This document shows, in pieces, positions 1 to 8,662 of a stretch of DNA of 64,000 nucleotides; positions within the stretch are counted from its first letter, which is position 1, and each line of letters opens with the position of its first letter. This DNA is from Neptunicoccus cionae (GTDB lineage: Bacteria > Pseudomonadota > Alphaproteobacteria > Rhodobacterales > Rhodobacteraceae). Position numbers and translations under genes: made by a program. Under the pieces are notes generated by a model, which searched no databases, was not told where the DNA came from, and was given only the letters and a program-made list of their open reading frames with translations. Location of the stretch: contig NZ_BMKA01000001.1 in NCBI RefSeq assembly GCF_014643735.1, positions 496,001 through 560,000 of the forward strand. Direction: 5' to 3'.

Positions 1-1025
1 ATGCCGACGCGACTGGAGAACAGCCCGCCTTCGGTGCCAAAGGCAACTTTCATCGTGTCATTCGCCCCGAGCAGGGATTTCACAAAAGCCACAACCGCGC
101 CGTCTTCGGGGGTGGCAAGGCCGGGATAGGTGTTGGCGGTCATCTCGATGTCAATCGCAGCTTCGGGGGCAATGACGCGGGCGCGTTCTGCGATCTCTTC
201 GGCGCGATCTTTGATCTCTTGCATCAACACAGTGGGATCATTTTCCGCCAGATTGCGGATTTCAAAGGTCACTTCACAGCGATTTGGCACAATGTTCAGC
301 GCCACGCCCGCGTTGATCAGGCCCACATGCAGCGTGGTATAGGCCACGTCGTAATCAAAATCCCGCGCCCCCGTAGCGGCGAGCCGTTCCTGAATGCGGC
401 GGATTTCACCAATCAGATCGGTCGCCAGATAAATCGCGTTCACGGCTTGGGGGGCAAGTGCGGAGTGCCCTTCGCGCCCGATACAGGTGGCTTTGGCGGC
501 GGTCTTGCCTTTGTGACCCACAGCAACCTGCATCGAAGTCGGCTCCCCCACAATACACATGGCAGGTTTGAACGGGGCAGCTTCCAGCATGTCGATCAGG
601 CTGCGCACGCCGATGCAGCCGATTTCCTCGTCATAGGAAAAGGCAAGGTGCAGCGGGGTTTGCAGGTCTTTGGTGCTGGCCTTCAAAGCCGCTGCAAGCG
701 CGCTGGCCACGAATCCTTTCATGTCACAGGTGCCACGCCCGTAATAAAGCCCGTCTTCAAAGGTCAGTTGAAACGGTGGTTTCGTCCAGTTCTGGCCCGT
801 CACAGGAACAACGTCTGTGTGGCCGGACAACAGCACACCGGGCCGGTCCGTTGGTCCTACGGTCGCGAAAAGGTTCGCCTTTTTACCCGTTTCATCGGGC
901 AGCAACGTGACCTCGGCACCGGCATCCCGCAACAGACCTGCGCACCATTCGATCAGGTCCAAATTGGGATTGGCCGAGGTGGTGTCAAAAGCGATCAGTT
1001 TTTCAAGAATGTCTGCGGTTTGCAT
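1..1025 (-). CDS. argE: Acetylornithine deacetylase, C-terminus outside window
   Basis: M20-family zinc amidohydrolase that removes the acetyl group from N2-acetylornithine in cytoplasmic arginine synthesis. About 341 residues are visible; the C-terminus runs past base 1. Seen: the first metal motif SGHTDVVPV (His69, Asp71), GRGTCDMKG with bridging Asp101, and the catalytic Glu-Glu pair in SYDEEIGC. The start is the ATG whose complement is at 1023-1025 (MQTADILEKL). The family includes DapE-like desuccinylases, but the N-terminus and the motif spacing favour ArgE; argD and argF are about 39 kb away in this window. It is divergent from the aldolase gene, with a 141-bp shared upstream region. 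Confidence 0.9.
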   Translation of the reverse strand, partial: MQTADILEKLIAFDTTSANPNLDLIEWCAGLLRDAGAEVTLLPDETGKKANLFATVGPTDRPGVLLSGHTDVVPVTGQNWTKPPFQLTFEDGLYYGRGTCDMKGFVASALAAALKASTKDLQTPLHLAFSYDEEIGCIGVRSLIDMLEAAPFKPAMCIVGEPTSMQVAVGHKGKTAAKATCIGREGHSALAPQAVNAIYLATDLIGEIRRIQERLAATGARDFDYDVAYTTLHVGLINAGVALNIVPNRCEVTFEIRNLAENDPTVLMQEIKDRAEEIAERARVIAPEAAIDIEMTANTYPGLATPEDGAVVAFVKSLLGANDTMKVAFGTEGGLFSSRVG

Positions 1026-1166
1026 GGGCGTGTCCTGCTAAAGAAGTTTTGAGATGTTCCTAACCGAAGCGCACGGAGATTGGAAATAGCCTTCCCGTCA
1101 GAGTGGTGTTTTGTCAGGGGATATGGTTTCTGGCTGTTATCGTCACATTAGCGGGAGGGAAAGATT

Positions 1167-1934
1167 ATGGCAGCGCCGGTAAACACACTGAAGGAAAAAC
1201 TTGCAGCGGGGCAGTTGCAGACAGGATGCTGGCTGACGCTCGCGCAGCCCTACGCAAGCGAGATTGCAGGGACTGCCGGATTTGACTGGGTGCTTATCGA
1301 CGGGGAACATGCGCCAAACGGGATTGGCCAGATTTCCAGCCAGATCGGCGCGTTGCAAGGATCGAAGTCAGCAATCGCGGTGCGGGTGCCTGTTGGGGAG
1401 GACTGGATCATCAAACAGGTGCTTGATGCGGGGGCGCAGACTGTTATGGTTCCAATGGTTGAAACCGGCGCACAGGCGCGCGCGATGGTGCGCGCGACGC
1501 GGTACGCGCCGGATGGCGTGCGCGGTGTCGGGGCTTCGGTGGGGCGGGCGTCCCATTGGACTGGTATTGCCGATTATTCCACCACGGCAAATGCGCAGAT
1601 GTGCCTGATCGTACAGGTGGAGGCCCAGCGGGGCTTGGAAAATCTTGATGACATCCTCGCTGTAGAGGGCGTGGATGCGGTGTTCATCGGACCTGCGGAT
1701 CTTGCGGCGGACATGGGCTATCTCGGGGAATTGGACGCGCCTGAGGTAATGGCCGCGATGGAAGATGCTGTGCTGCGTATCCGTGCGGCGGGTAAAGCGG
1801 CGGGGATCATGTGTACCGACCCCGATTTTGCACAACAAGCGATTAGCTGGGGCGTGAATTTTGCTGCTGTCGCTGTGGATGCGATCACTTTGACCACCGG
1901 ATTGCGCAGGGCTGCGTCAGCGTTCAAGGACTAA
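1167..1934 (+). CDS. HpcH/HpaI family aldolase
   Basis: Class II, divalent-metal-dependent aldolase of the HpcH/HpaI family (TIM barrel), which reversibly splits 2-keto-4-hydroxy acids to pyruvate plus an aldehyde. Seen in 255 residues: DWVLIDGEHAPN near residues 40-51, VMVPMVET near 93-100, the metal-ligand segment QVEAQRGLEN and FIGPADLAADMG, all typical of the family. An AGGGA ribosome site lies at 1156-1160, ahead of the ATG. It stands alone, divergent from argE, so the sequence does not fix the substrate (4-hydroxy-2-oxoheptanedioate, 2-keto-3-deoxy sugar acids and similar are possible). Confidence 0.88.
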   Translation: MAAPVNTLKEKLAAGQLQTGCWLTLAQPYASEIAGTAGFDWVLIDGEHAPNGIGQISSQIGALQGSKSAIAVRVPVGEDWIIKQVLDAGAQTVMVPMVETGAQARAMVRATRYAPDGVRGVGASVGRASHWTGIADYSTTANAQMCLIVQVEAQRGLENLDDILAVEGVDAVFIGPADLAADMGYLGELDAPEVMAAMEDAVLRIRAAGKAAGIMCTDPDFAQQAISWGVNFAAVAVDAITLTTGLRRAASAFKD

Positions 1935-2042
1935 GAGAGACCTTGTTTATCGCGGCCATTTGGGGTTGGATCAAAGCAGAGTAATTTTCAACCTGCCGAT
2001 GCGCCTTCGTATTAAGGCGTGGCACATAAGGGATTTCACCCG

Positions 2043-3203
2043 ATGCCCGACGCGCCTCCGGTCCCGCTGAAACTGGCTGGTATGCGCCGTGGTCTGATGA
2101 TCGGCAGCGGGCTTGTGCTGTTTGCGTTTCTGACCTGTCATCTGGCGAACCTCTCGCTGGGCCTGCATTCGGTTGCGCTTATGGATGAATGGCGCTGGGC
2201 GCTGAGCGGGCTTTGGACCGGCCCTGTGATGCGTCTTGTACTGGCCACGGCGCTGGTTTTGCATTTCGCGACAGCGCTGGTTTCGATCTACTGGCGCAAT
2301 ACGCTGCGCCTTCCGGTCTATGACATGGCGCAGCTTGTGGCGGGTGTGTTGATCGTGCCGCTTCTGGCGCCTCATGCCTTTGGGATCATGGCCTATGATC
2401 CGCTTGGATTGGTCCCAACCTATGATCTGGTGCTGCGGTATTTCTGGAACCTGTCGCCCTTTGACGGATTGCGGCAGGTTGTGATGCTGGTTGTGGCGTG
2501 GTTGCACGGGGCCATCGGGGTTTATACGTGGCTGCGCGCGCGCGATGGATCGGCGCGGGCCTTGCGGGTGTTTTACCCATTCGTTGTGATTGTTCCGGTG
2601 CTTGCTTTGCTTGGCTATGTCGAGGCCGGACGTCAGGTGATCCCTGTGGCGGATGGTGGCACAGGTTACGTTATGGCCAATGACCCCAATGGGGATGGCA
2701 TCCAAGTAGCGCCGGAACAGGCCAGCGAGATTGTTGCCAGTGCCAAACGCAACGGGCGGGTGACGTGGCAGGTATCTTTGGTGCTGGTGGCGCTGGCATT
2801 TGCAGCACGCGCGGTGCGGATCGCAGCACAAAAGCCGGGGCAGGTTCAGGTGAACTATCTCGGGCGGCGCGACGCTGTTTTTACTGCGCAGTCCGGTTTG
2901 TCCCTACTGGAAATGGCGCGGGTGAACGATATTCCCCATGCCAATGTGTGTCGCGGGCGCGGCCGATGTGGCACATGTCGGGTGCGCGTGCTTCAAGGCG
3001 CTGAAGGATTGCCGCCCCCCGACGTGCGGGAACAAAAGGTGCTGGACCACTGGAACGCCGCCCCGAACGAACGGCTTGCTTGTCAGCTTCATCCAGACCA
3101 CGGATACCTAGAGGTCGAGCGGGTGGTGCAGCCGGATTACTCCGACCTCGATTATTCCGAAATCCGCGCAAAAGATGCCCCCTTACACAGAGAAACACCA
3201 TGA
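2043..3203 (+). CDS. Membrane haem-anchor protein with C-terminal [2Fe-2S] ferredoxin domain
   Basis: Predicted inner-membrane redox protein of 386 residues. Residues about 15-195 form a multi-helix bundle with histidines inside or at helix ends (His33, His74, His111, His155). This arrangement resembles the quinone-responsive dihaem-b anchor described for the CyaC adenylate cyclase of Sinorhizobium and related SdhC/D folds. Residues about 267-360 are a ferredoxin domain with Cys303, Cys309, Cys312 and Cys347 (CX5CX2CX34C). Relatives I know carry a class III cyclase domain; here the protein ends after the ferredoxin. The ATG at 2043 has AAGGGA at 2028-2033; a GTG at 2019 is the alternative start. 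Its stop overlaps the next gene (ATGA). Haem ligation and partner are inferred. Confidence 0.75.
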   Translation: MPDAPPVPLKLAGMRRGLMIGSGLVLFAFLTCHLANLSLGLHSVALMDEWRWALSGLWTGPVMRLVLATALVLHFATALVSIYWRNTLRLPVYDMAQLVAGVLIVPLLAPHAFGIMAYDPLGLVPTYDLVLRYFWNLSPFDGLRQVVMLVVAWLHGAIGVYTWLRARDGSARALRVFYPFVVIVPVLALLGYVEAGRQVIPVADGGTGYVMANDPNGDGIQVAPEQASEIVASAKRNGRVTWQVSLVLVALAFAARAVRIAAQKPGQVQVNYLGRRDAVFTAQSGLSLLEMARVNDIPHANVCRGRGRCGTCRVRVLQGAEGLPPPDVREQKVLDHWNAAPNERLACQLHPDHGYLEVERVVQPDYSDLDYSEIRAKDAPLHRETP

Positions 3204-5548
3204 ACAGGCTGGCGTCTGTGGTGCGCGCTCTGCTGGTATTTATGGCGCTTTCGACGGGGGTGTTGGCGGTGCCTGCGCTGGCGCAGATGCTGCCCGCGCC
3301 ACAAACGACGCAAGCTCCGGCAGAGATGGCTCAGGCCTCGCCCAATGACATCAAGGAACTGATGCGGTTGCTGGCTGATCCGCAGATACAAAACTGGCTG
3401 CAAGAGTCCGCGAGCCCTGCAATTGATGCAAACACAAGCGCTGACAACCAAAGTCTGCGCCAGAAAATAGAAACACGGCTCGCCGCATTCGCAGAGCGGG
3501 TGCAGGCGTTGGGGCTGGCGTGGCAGATCCTCCCGCGCATTCCAGAGGTGCTCTCGACCCATTGGGAACGCCAGCTTTCGCCTGCCCAGAAAGTGCGCTC
3601 ACTGACCTATATCCTGACCTTTCTTGTGATCGGCTTCGGGCTGGAATGGCTTTACCGGCGATATATGGATCTGGTGCTGTTGCGGATTGAACTGGCCCCG
3701 AAGGAAGCACCGTTGCAAAAGCTGGCAGGTGCGGCAACGCGGGCGGCGATCATTTCAGGCGGATTGCTGGTCTTTGCGATCGGCAGTATCGGCACGTTTG
3801 AGATGTTCATCTGGCACCCGCTGGTGCAATCCGTTGTACTGGATTTCCTGACGCTGGTGCTGGTGGTGCGGGCGGTTCTGACCCTTTCGTTGTTCCTGCA
3901 AGCCCCTTTCGCGCCAGAGCTGCGGTTGGTGCCTTATTGCACGCCGGTGGCCAGACACCTGCACCGGTTGCTTAGGGTGCTGTCCGTGATTGTCGGAATG
4001 GCGGTGGTTCTGTCCCTTCTGCTGGCGCGCATGTCTGCTTTTCAGGATATGGAGGCGGACTTGCAGGCGGTGGTTCTGGCGCAGAGTGTTGTGCTGGCAG
4101 GGCTGGTGCTGCTGGCGGCTTGGGTCTGTATCTGGTTCGGCTTCCGCCGTGTGCCGCGCCTGACCGCTGCGCCCTGCGATCCTGTTGTAACCCGTTTCTG
4201 GCGGACCTATGCGGTGGTCTGGGTCGGCGCCGTGTTTGGCTGCTGGCTGATCGGGGCCTTTGCGGTGATGTGGAGCTTGGTGATTGTCGGGATCGTGGTG
4301 CCGGGGCTGAAGCTGCTTGCGGCGTGGATCGACCATTTCTTTGATCAATCTACCGCTGCACTGCATGAGGAACACAAGGCAGAAGCGGCGGCAGAACTGG
4401 CCGCATATGAAGCAGCAGAGGTAGCACGGCAGGCCGAAGTAACAGCAGAAACGGATGAACCCGCACTGGCGGTGGAACCGCCCGCTGTACCCGAATTTCA
4501 CGATCCCTACACAACCACGCGCCCCATCGTAAAACGGGCCGCCCGTTTCGTTCTGTTGATCGCGGCGGTGCTGGCGCTGGCCTCTGCTTGGGGAGTGACT
4601 ATTTTCTCTCTGTCCCAAGATCGGAGCATGACAGGTCGCGCGCTTGAGGTTCTGGTGGACAGTTTTGTGGCCCTGCTGTTTGCGGATCTGGTCTGGACTT
4701 GGGCGAAGACGGTGATCGACAAACGCATCGCGGATTACGAACCGCCAGTGGACGGGCAAGCCCCCGGACCGGAAGCGCGGATGATTACGCTGTTGCCGCT
4801 GCTGCGTACTATCCTGCTGGTCACGCTGCTGACGATGGTCAGCCTAAGCGTGCTGACCGCGCTTGGCGTGAACATCGCGCCGATATTGGCGGGGGCGGGT
4901 ATCCTTGGCATCGCCATCGGTTTTGGCACGCAATCGCTGGTGCGCGATATTGTGGCGGGGATTTTCTTTCTTATCGACGATGCCTTCCGTCTGGGGGAAT
5001 ATATAGAGGTGGGGGATCTGGTGGGAACCGTAGAGAGCATCTCAATCCGTTCCATGCGTATCCGGCACCACCGTGGCAAGGTCCATACTGTGCCTTACGG
5101 GGAGCTGAAGTCCCTGACCAACCATTCCCGCGACTGGGTAATTATGAAGCTGGAATTCCGCGTGCCCTTTGATACCGACCTGATGCTGGTGAAAAAGCTG
5201 ATTAAAAAGGTGGGCGCAGAACTGAAGGCAAATGAACACTACGGGCCAAGCATCCTGTCCACGCTGAAATCCCAAGGCGTGCGTCGGATGGAAGAGTTCA
5301 ACATGGTGGTGGGCGTCAAATTCATGACCAAACCGGGCGAACAATGGCTGGTGCGCCGTGATGCTTACCAGAAGGTGCGCGACATATTCGAGGCCAACGG
5401 CATTCGCATGGCGGAGCGTAACGTGAAGGTCGAAATTGCAGGGGGCGAACATCTTGATCCCGAGGCGCAAAAGGCGGTGGCAGGCGCGGCGCAGGATGCG
5501 ATCGACAAACCCGCAGGTCCGCCCAAGCCCGTTCCTGACGAGCCATAA
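3200..5548 (+). CDS. Large MscS-family mechanosensitive channel
   Basis: Predicted inner-membrane channel, 782 residues, with an N-terminal signal peptide (about 1-30, ending VPALAQ). A periplasmic segment, several membrane helices, and an Ala/Glu-rich probably coiled stretch (about residues 390-435) precede the conserved MscS core. The core (about residues 540-730) shows the Gly/Ala-rich pore helix AGILGIAIGFGTQSLVRD, then the beta domain with GTVESISIRSMRIR and VPYGELKSLTN. It is much longer than E. coli MscS (about 286 residues), so it belongs with the enlarged MscS/MscK-like proteins. The ATG at 3200 overlaps the stop of the redox protein gene by 4 nt, implying translational coupling. A longer reading from about 3080 would run through that gene and is unlikely. 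Confidence 0.88.
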   Translation: MNRLASVVRALLVFMALSTGVLAVPALAQMLPAPQTTQAPAEMAQASPNDIKELMRLLADPQIQNWLQESASPAIDANTSADNQSLRQKIETRLAAFAERVQALGLAWQILPRIPEVLSTHWERQLSPAQKVRSLTYILTFLVIGFGLEWLYRRYMDLVLLRIELAPKEAPLQKLAGAATRAAIISGGLLVFAIGSIGTFEMFIWHPLVQSVVLDFLTLVLVVRAVLTLSLFLQAPFAPELRLVPYCTPVARHLHRLLRVLSVIVGMAVVLSLLLARMSAFQDMEADLQAVVLAQSVVLAGLVLLAAWVCIWFGFRRVPRLTAAPCDPVVTRFWRTYAVVWVGAVFGCWLIGAFAVMWSLVIVGIVVPGLKLLAAWIDHFFDQSTAALHEEHKAEAAAELAAYEAAEVARQAEVTAETDEPALAVEPPAVPEFHDPYTTTRPIVKRAARFVLLIAAVLALASAWGVTIFSLSQDRSMTGRALEVLVDSFVALLFADLVWTWAKTVIDKRIADYEPPVDGQAPGPEARMITLLPLLRTILLVTLLTMVSLSVLTALGVNIAPILAGAGILGIAIGFGTQSLVRDIVAGIFFLIDDAFRLGEYIEVGDLVGTVESISIRSMRIRHHRGKVHTVPYGELKSLTNHSRDWVIMKLEFRVPFDTDLMLVKKLIKKVGAELKANEHYGPSILSTLKSQGVRRMEEFNMVVGVKFMTKPGEQWLVRRDAYQKVRDIFEANGIRMAERNVKVEIAGGEHLDPEAQKAVAGAAQDAIDKPAGPPKPVPDEP

Positions 5549-5689
5549 TCGCGCCTGCTGTGGCCATATGGGGGATTTCTGCCGAAACCGCAATTTTCAC
5601 GGATTTTTCATGTGGTCTTTGCGCAGGGTGCGCTAGTTTAAAAAAGAAAAACGAGCAGGATAATTCCAACCGGAAACGTAGGGGGCAGC

Positions 5690-6502
5690 GTGCGGTATTT
5701 CATCTTTTGTTTAATGGTTATTGGATTGGTCAGTTGCGGGAACAACCGACAACAACAGGTTCCAAAAACCACCAAAATTCAACCCGCACCTGAAATGGTT
5801 TCGGGCAACCCGAAATTTGCTGACAGTGATCCGGTGGAATGGACCGGTTCCAAACCCTGGCACTATCCGGTGCACGGGGTGGACGTGTCGCGCTATCAGA
5901 TTGGTCTGGATTGGGACCAGTTGCGCGCCAATCACATCTCCTTTGGCTTTATAAAAGCGACGGAAGGGGGGGACCATACCGATCCCCAGTTCTACAACCA
6001 CTGGCGCGAAGCCGCCCGCGTTGGCATCCCGCGCGGGGCTTATCATTTCTACTATTTCTGCCGAACACCCGAAGAACAGGCGCGTTGGTTTATTCAACAC
6101 GTACCCAAAGATCCCGGTGCGCTGCCGCCGGTTCTGGACATTGAATGGAACCACCAGTCACGCACCTGCCGTCTGCGCCCCGACGGGAAAACCGTGCGCG
6201 ATGACATGCGGACCTTCCTGCGGATCGTGGAAAACCACTACGGCAAGCGTCCGGTGATCTACACCACACCGGATTTCTACGAGGAAAACGAACTTGGCCG
6301 GTTGAACGGTTATCCTTACTGGCTGCGCTCTGTGGCAGATCATCCATCGAACGTCTATCCGGGGGAACGCTGGGTGTTCTGGCAGTACAGCGGCACAGGC
6401 CGTGTTCCCGGATCGCCGGGGGACATTGATCTGAACGTATTTGACGGCACGCCTGCATTGTGGCGGATCTGGCTGGCGCAGAACGGGATCGCTCTGCGCT
6501 AG
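5690..6502 (+). CDS. GH25 lysozyme-family lipoprotein
   Basis: Glycoside hydrolase family 25 (Chalaropsis-type lysozyme) of 270 residues that would cleave the MurNAc-GlcNAc bond of peptidoglycan. A lipoprotein signal peptide ends in the lipobox LVSC (Cys16), so it is likely anchored in the periplasm. Seen: GVDVSRYQ (Asp65), FIKATEG (Glu92), LDIEW (Asp150, Glu152) and the closing WQYSGTG...GDIDLNVF segment, matching the family's acidic active site. The start is GTG at 5690, with GTAGGGGG at 5679-5685. A 141-bp gap separates it from the channel gene. Convergent with the downstream GST gene, 16 bp away. Confidence 0.9.
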   Translation: MRYFIFCLMVIGLVSCGNNRQQQVPKTTKIQPAPEMVSGNPKFADSDPVEWTGSKPWHYPVHGVDVSRYQIGLDWDQLRANHISFGFIKATEGGDHTDPQFYNHWREAARVGIPRGAYHFYYFCRTPEEQARWFIQHVPKDPGALPPVLDIEWNHQSRTCRLRPDGKTVRDDMRTFLRIVENHYGKRPVIYTTPDFYEENELGRLNGYPYWLRSVADHPSNVYPGERWVFWQYSGTGRVPGSPGDIDLNVFDGTPALWRIWLAQNGIALR

Positions 6503-6518
6503 ATCACAGTGCTTTGCA

Positions 6519-7127
6519 TTATTGGTAAGACAGCGCCTTTTGCACCGCAGGGCGCTGTTTCATCGCGGCGTAATGTTCAGCGATGCGGGGCAGGGTGGTG
6601 ATATCAACGCCATCGCCCTTAAGCCAGCTTGCGGTTTTAAACAGGTACCCGTCAGCGAGCGTGTATTGCGCGCCCATGACCCACGGCCCTTGCAGATAGT
6701 AATCCTGAATGAGAGCAAAGCTTTCCGCCATTGTGGTCGGAACCTTTGCGGCCATATCCTCCAGACTGGATTGCGCGTTCGCCCAGCGGTGCCCGCGCCG
6801 TCCGTGGGCGTGGTTTACATGTACGGTAGATGCGAGATAGCTGTTAAACTCCTGAAACTTGGCAAAGGCGAACGGATCACTTGGCGCGAGATTTTTCTCG
6901 GGCACAAGGGACGCGATATAGGCAAGGATCGCAGGTGTTTCGCTCAGTGTCCCCTGATCACAGACCAGCGCAGGCACGCGGCCCTTGGGGTTGGTTTTCA
7001 GATAGCCGCTTGATTGCTGCTGTGTTGTCCCGAAATCCACCAGAGTTGCCTTGAACGGCAGGTCGGCTTCGTGCAGGGCAATAAGGCTGGTCAGGGCAAC
7101 GGTGCCGGGGGCGTAAAACAGTTCCAT
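6519..7127 (-). CDS. Glutathione S-transferase family protein
   Basis: Cytosolic GST-like protein, 202 residues. The N-terminal thioredoxin-like domain (about 1-80) contains NPKGRVPAL with the cis-proline and the SETPAILAYIA segment that binds the glutathione gamma-glutamyl group. The C-terminal helical domain follows. The conserved GST architecture suggests conjugation or reduction of an electrophile; the substrate is unknown. It is divergent from the DUF1800 gene across a 169-bp region that probably carries both promoters, and is unrelated to the second GST gene at 44.6 kb beyond family membership. Confidence 0.87.
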   Translation of the reverse strand: MELFYAPGTVALTSLIALHEADLPFKATLVDFGTTQQQSSGYLKTNPKGRVPALVCDQGTLSETPAILAYIASLVPEKNLAPSDPFAFAKFQEFNSYLASTVHVNHAHGRRGHRWANAQSSLEDMAAKVPTTMAESFALIQDYYLQGPWVMGAQYTLADGYLFKTASWLKGDGVDITTLPRIAEHYAAMKQRPAVQKALSYQ

Positions 7128-7296
7128 CAGATATTCCTTTGGTAATTTGTCGGCACCATGCGTTGGTTTTCGCGCAAAAACCAGAGCGCCAGAGATTTTA
7201 TATCAAAGGTTTGTATATCGGGATTATAAGCTTACATATCAGACAGGCACAGAACGCACAGACACGCGCCGTGCAGGGTAAGGAAACGGGTCTTAG

Positions 7297-8658
7297 ATGG
7301 AACAGAGCTTTGCAACCAAATCGGCGTTTCGCTTTGGCTACGGGTTTTCACCGACGGAACGGGATGCCACCGACATTGACGCTCTGATGGCGCAACTGCG
7401 TGGTCCGGACCTTGGCGTGGCGCAGTTTTCCGGCCCGATGCTGGACGAAAGGCTGGCAATTCAGCGGGCATACCAACAATTGCGCAATACGATGAAAAAA
7501 GGTGACGAGTCCGTCAAGCCGGAGCTGAAGAAAGCCACTCGCCTGCGCAACCGGATGCGGGGCGACGACACCCGCCACTTGTTCCAGCGTGCGATGATGG
7601 ACGGACAGGGTTTTCGCGAACGGATCGCATTCTTCTGGATGGATCATTTCACGGTAATTCCCAAAGGCCGTGCAGGTAATGCGCTGTGGGGGAACTACAT
7701 CGAGGAAGGCCTGCGCCCCCATATCGCCAGCAGCTTTGGCGATCTGCTGGTGTCTGCTGTGACCCATCCTTCGATGCTGATCTACCTCGATCAGGTGAAA
7801 TCCTTTGGCCCCAATTCCCCTGTCGGCAAACGCAAGAAGCAGGGGCTGAACGAAAACCTCGCCCGCGAGGTGCTGGAACTGCATACAATGGGCGTTGGCG
7901 GGGCCTATACCCAATCCGATGTGCGCCAGTTAGCCGAACTGCTTACGGGGCTCGATTTTAGCAAGGACGGCGCCAAATTCAGCAAACGCAAGGCAGAGCC
8001 GGGGGCGGAAACCGTGCTTGGCAAGACCTACGGCGGTGATCCTGCGCGGCGCAGCCATATTGAATCATTCCTGCGGGATGTGGCCCGCCACCCCGACACG
8101 GCCCGCCATATCACCCGCAAACTGGCAGTGCATTTCGTGTCCGACACGCCGGAGCAATCCCTGATCGATCATATGACGCAAGTGTTCCGCAACACGGACG
8201 GTGATTTGCCAAGTGTGTATGGCGCAATGCTCGACCATCCTTCTGCTTGGGAGGTGTTGGGCCAAAAGACCAAACAACCGTTCGATTTTATGGTGTCGAG
8301 CTACCGTGCGCTGGGCGTGACGCCGCAGGATTTTATCGAACCGCCGAATGGACAGATTAACAAACGGTTGATCCTGCCGATGCAATTTATGGGACAACCG
8401 CTGCGCAAGGCTCCTGGTCCGAACGGCTGGCCTGAAGAGGCCGAGGCGTGGATTACCCCCCAAGGGCTGGCGGGCCGATTGCAGTGGTGTCTGTCAACAA
8501 CAACCCGCTGGGGGCAGGAACTGGATCCACGTGATTTTATCCAAACTGCCTTGCGCGAACTGTCCGGCGGTACCCTTAAATTCGCTGTTGCCGGTGCGGA
8601 ACGGCGTGTGGAGGGGCTGACGCTGGTTCTTGCCTCGCCCGAATTCAACAGGAGATAG
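7297..8658 (+). CDS. DUF1800 family protein
   Basis: 453-residue member of DUF1800, a family of unknown biochemical function. Seen: the FFWMDHFTV segment (about residues 112-120), ENLAREVLELHTMGV (about 188-202) and a conserved C-terminal LVLASPEFNRR ending, all of which recur in this family. There is no signal peptide; AAGGAAA lies about a dozen bases ahead of the ATG. Only 4 bp separate it from the DUF1501 gene, so the two are one operon. The pair is widely conserved in bacteria and presumably acts together, DUF1501 outside the cytoplasm; the role of DUF1800 cannot be read from sequence. Confidence 0.85.
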   Translation: MEQSFATKSAFRFGYGFSPTERDATDIDALMAQLRGPDLGVAQFSGPMLDERLAIQRAYQQLRNTMKKGDESVKPELKKATRLRNRMRGDDTRHLFQRAMMDGQGFRERIAFFWMDHFTVIPKGRAGNALWGNYIEEGLRPHIASSFGDLLVSAVTHPSMLIYLDQVKSFGPNSPVGKRKKQGLNENLAREVLELHTMGVGGAYTQSDVRQLAELLTGLDFSKDGAKFSKRKAEPGAETVLGKTYGGDPARRSHIESFLRDVARHPDTARHITRKLAVHFVSDTPEQSLIDHMTQVFRNTDGDLPSVYGAMLDHPSAWEVLGQKTKQPFDFMVSSYRALGVTPQDFIEPPNGQINKRLILPMQFMGQPLRKAPGPNGWPEEAEAWITPQGLAGRLQWCLSTTTRWGQELDPRDFIQTALRELSGGTLKFAVAGAERRVEGLTLVLASPEFNRR

Positions 8659-8662
8659 GCCG

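Noticed and set aside
219-1052. 277-codon open frame on the plus strand
   Set aside because: It is antisense to argE, which has all M20 motifs; the frame has no recognisable domain.
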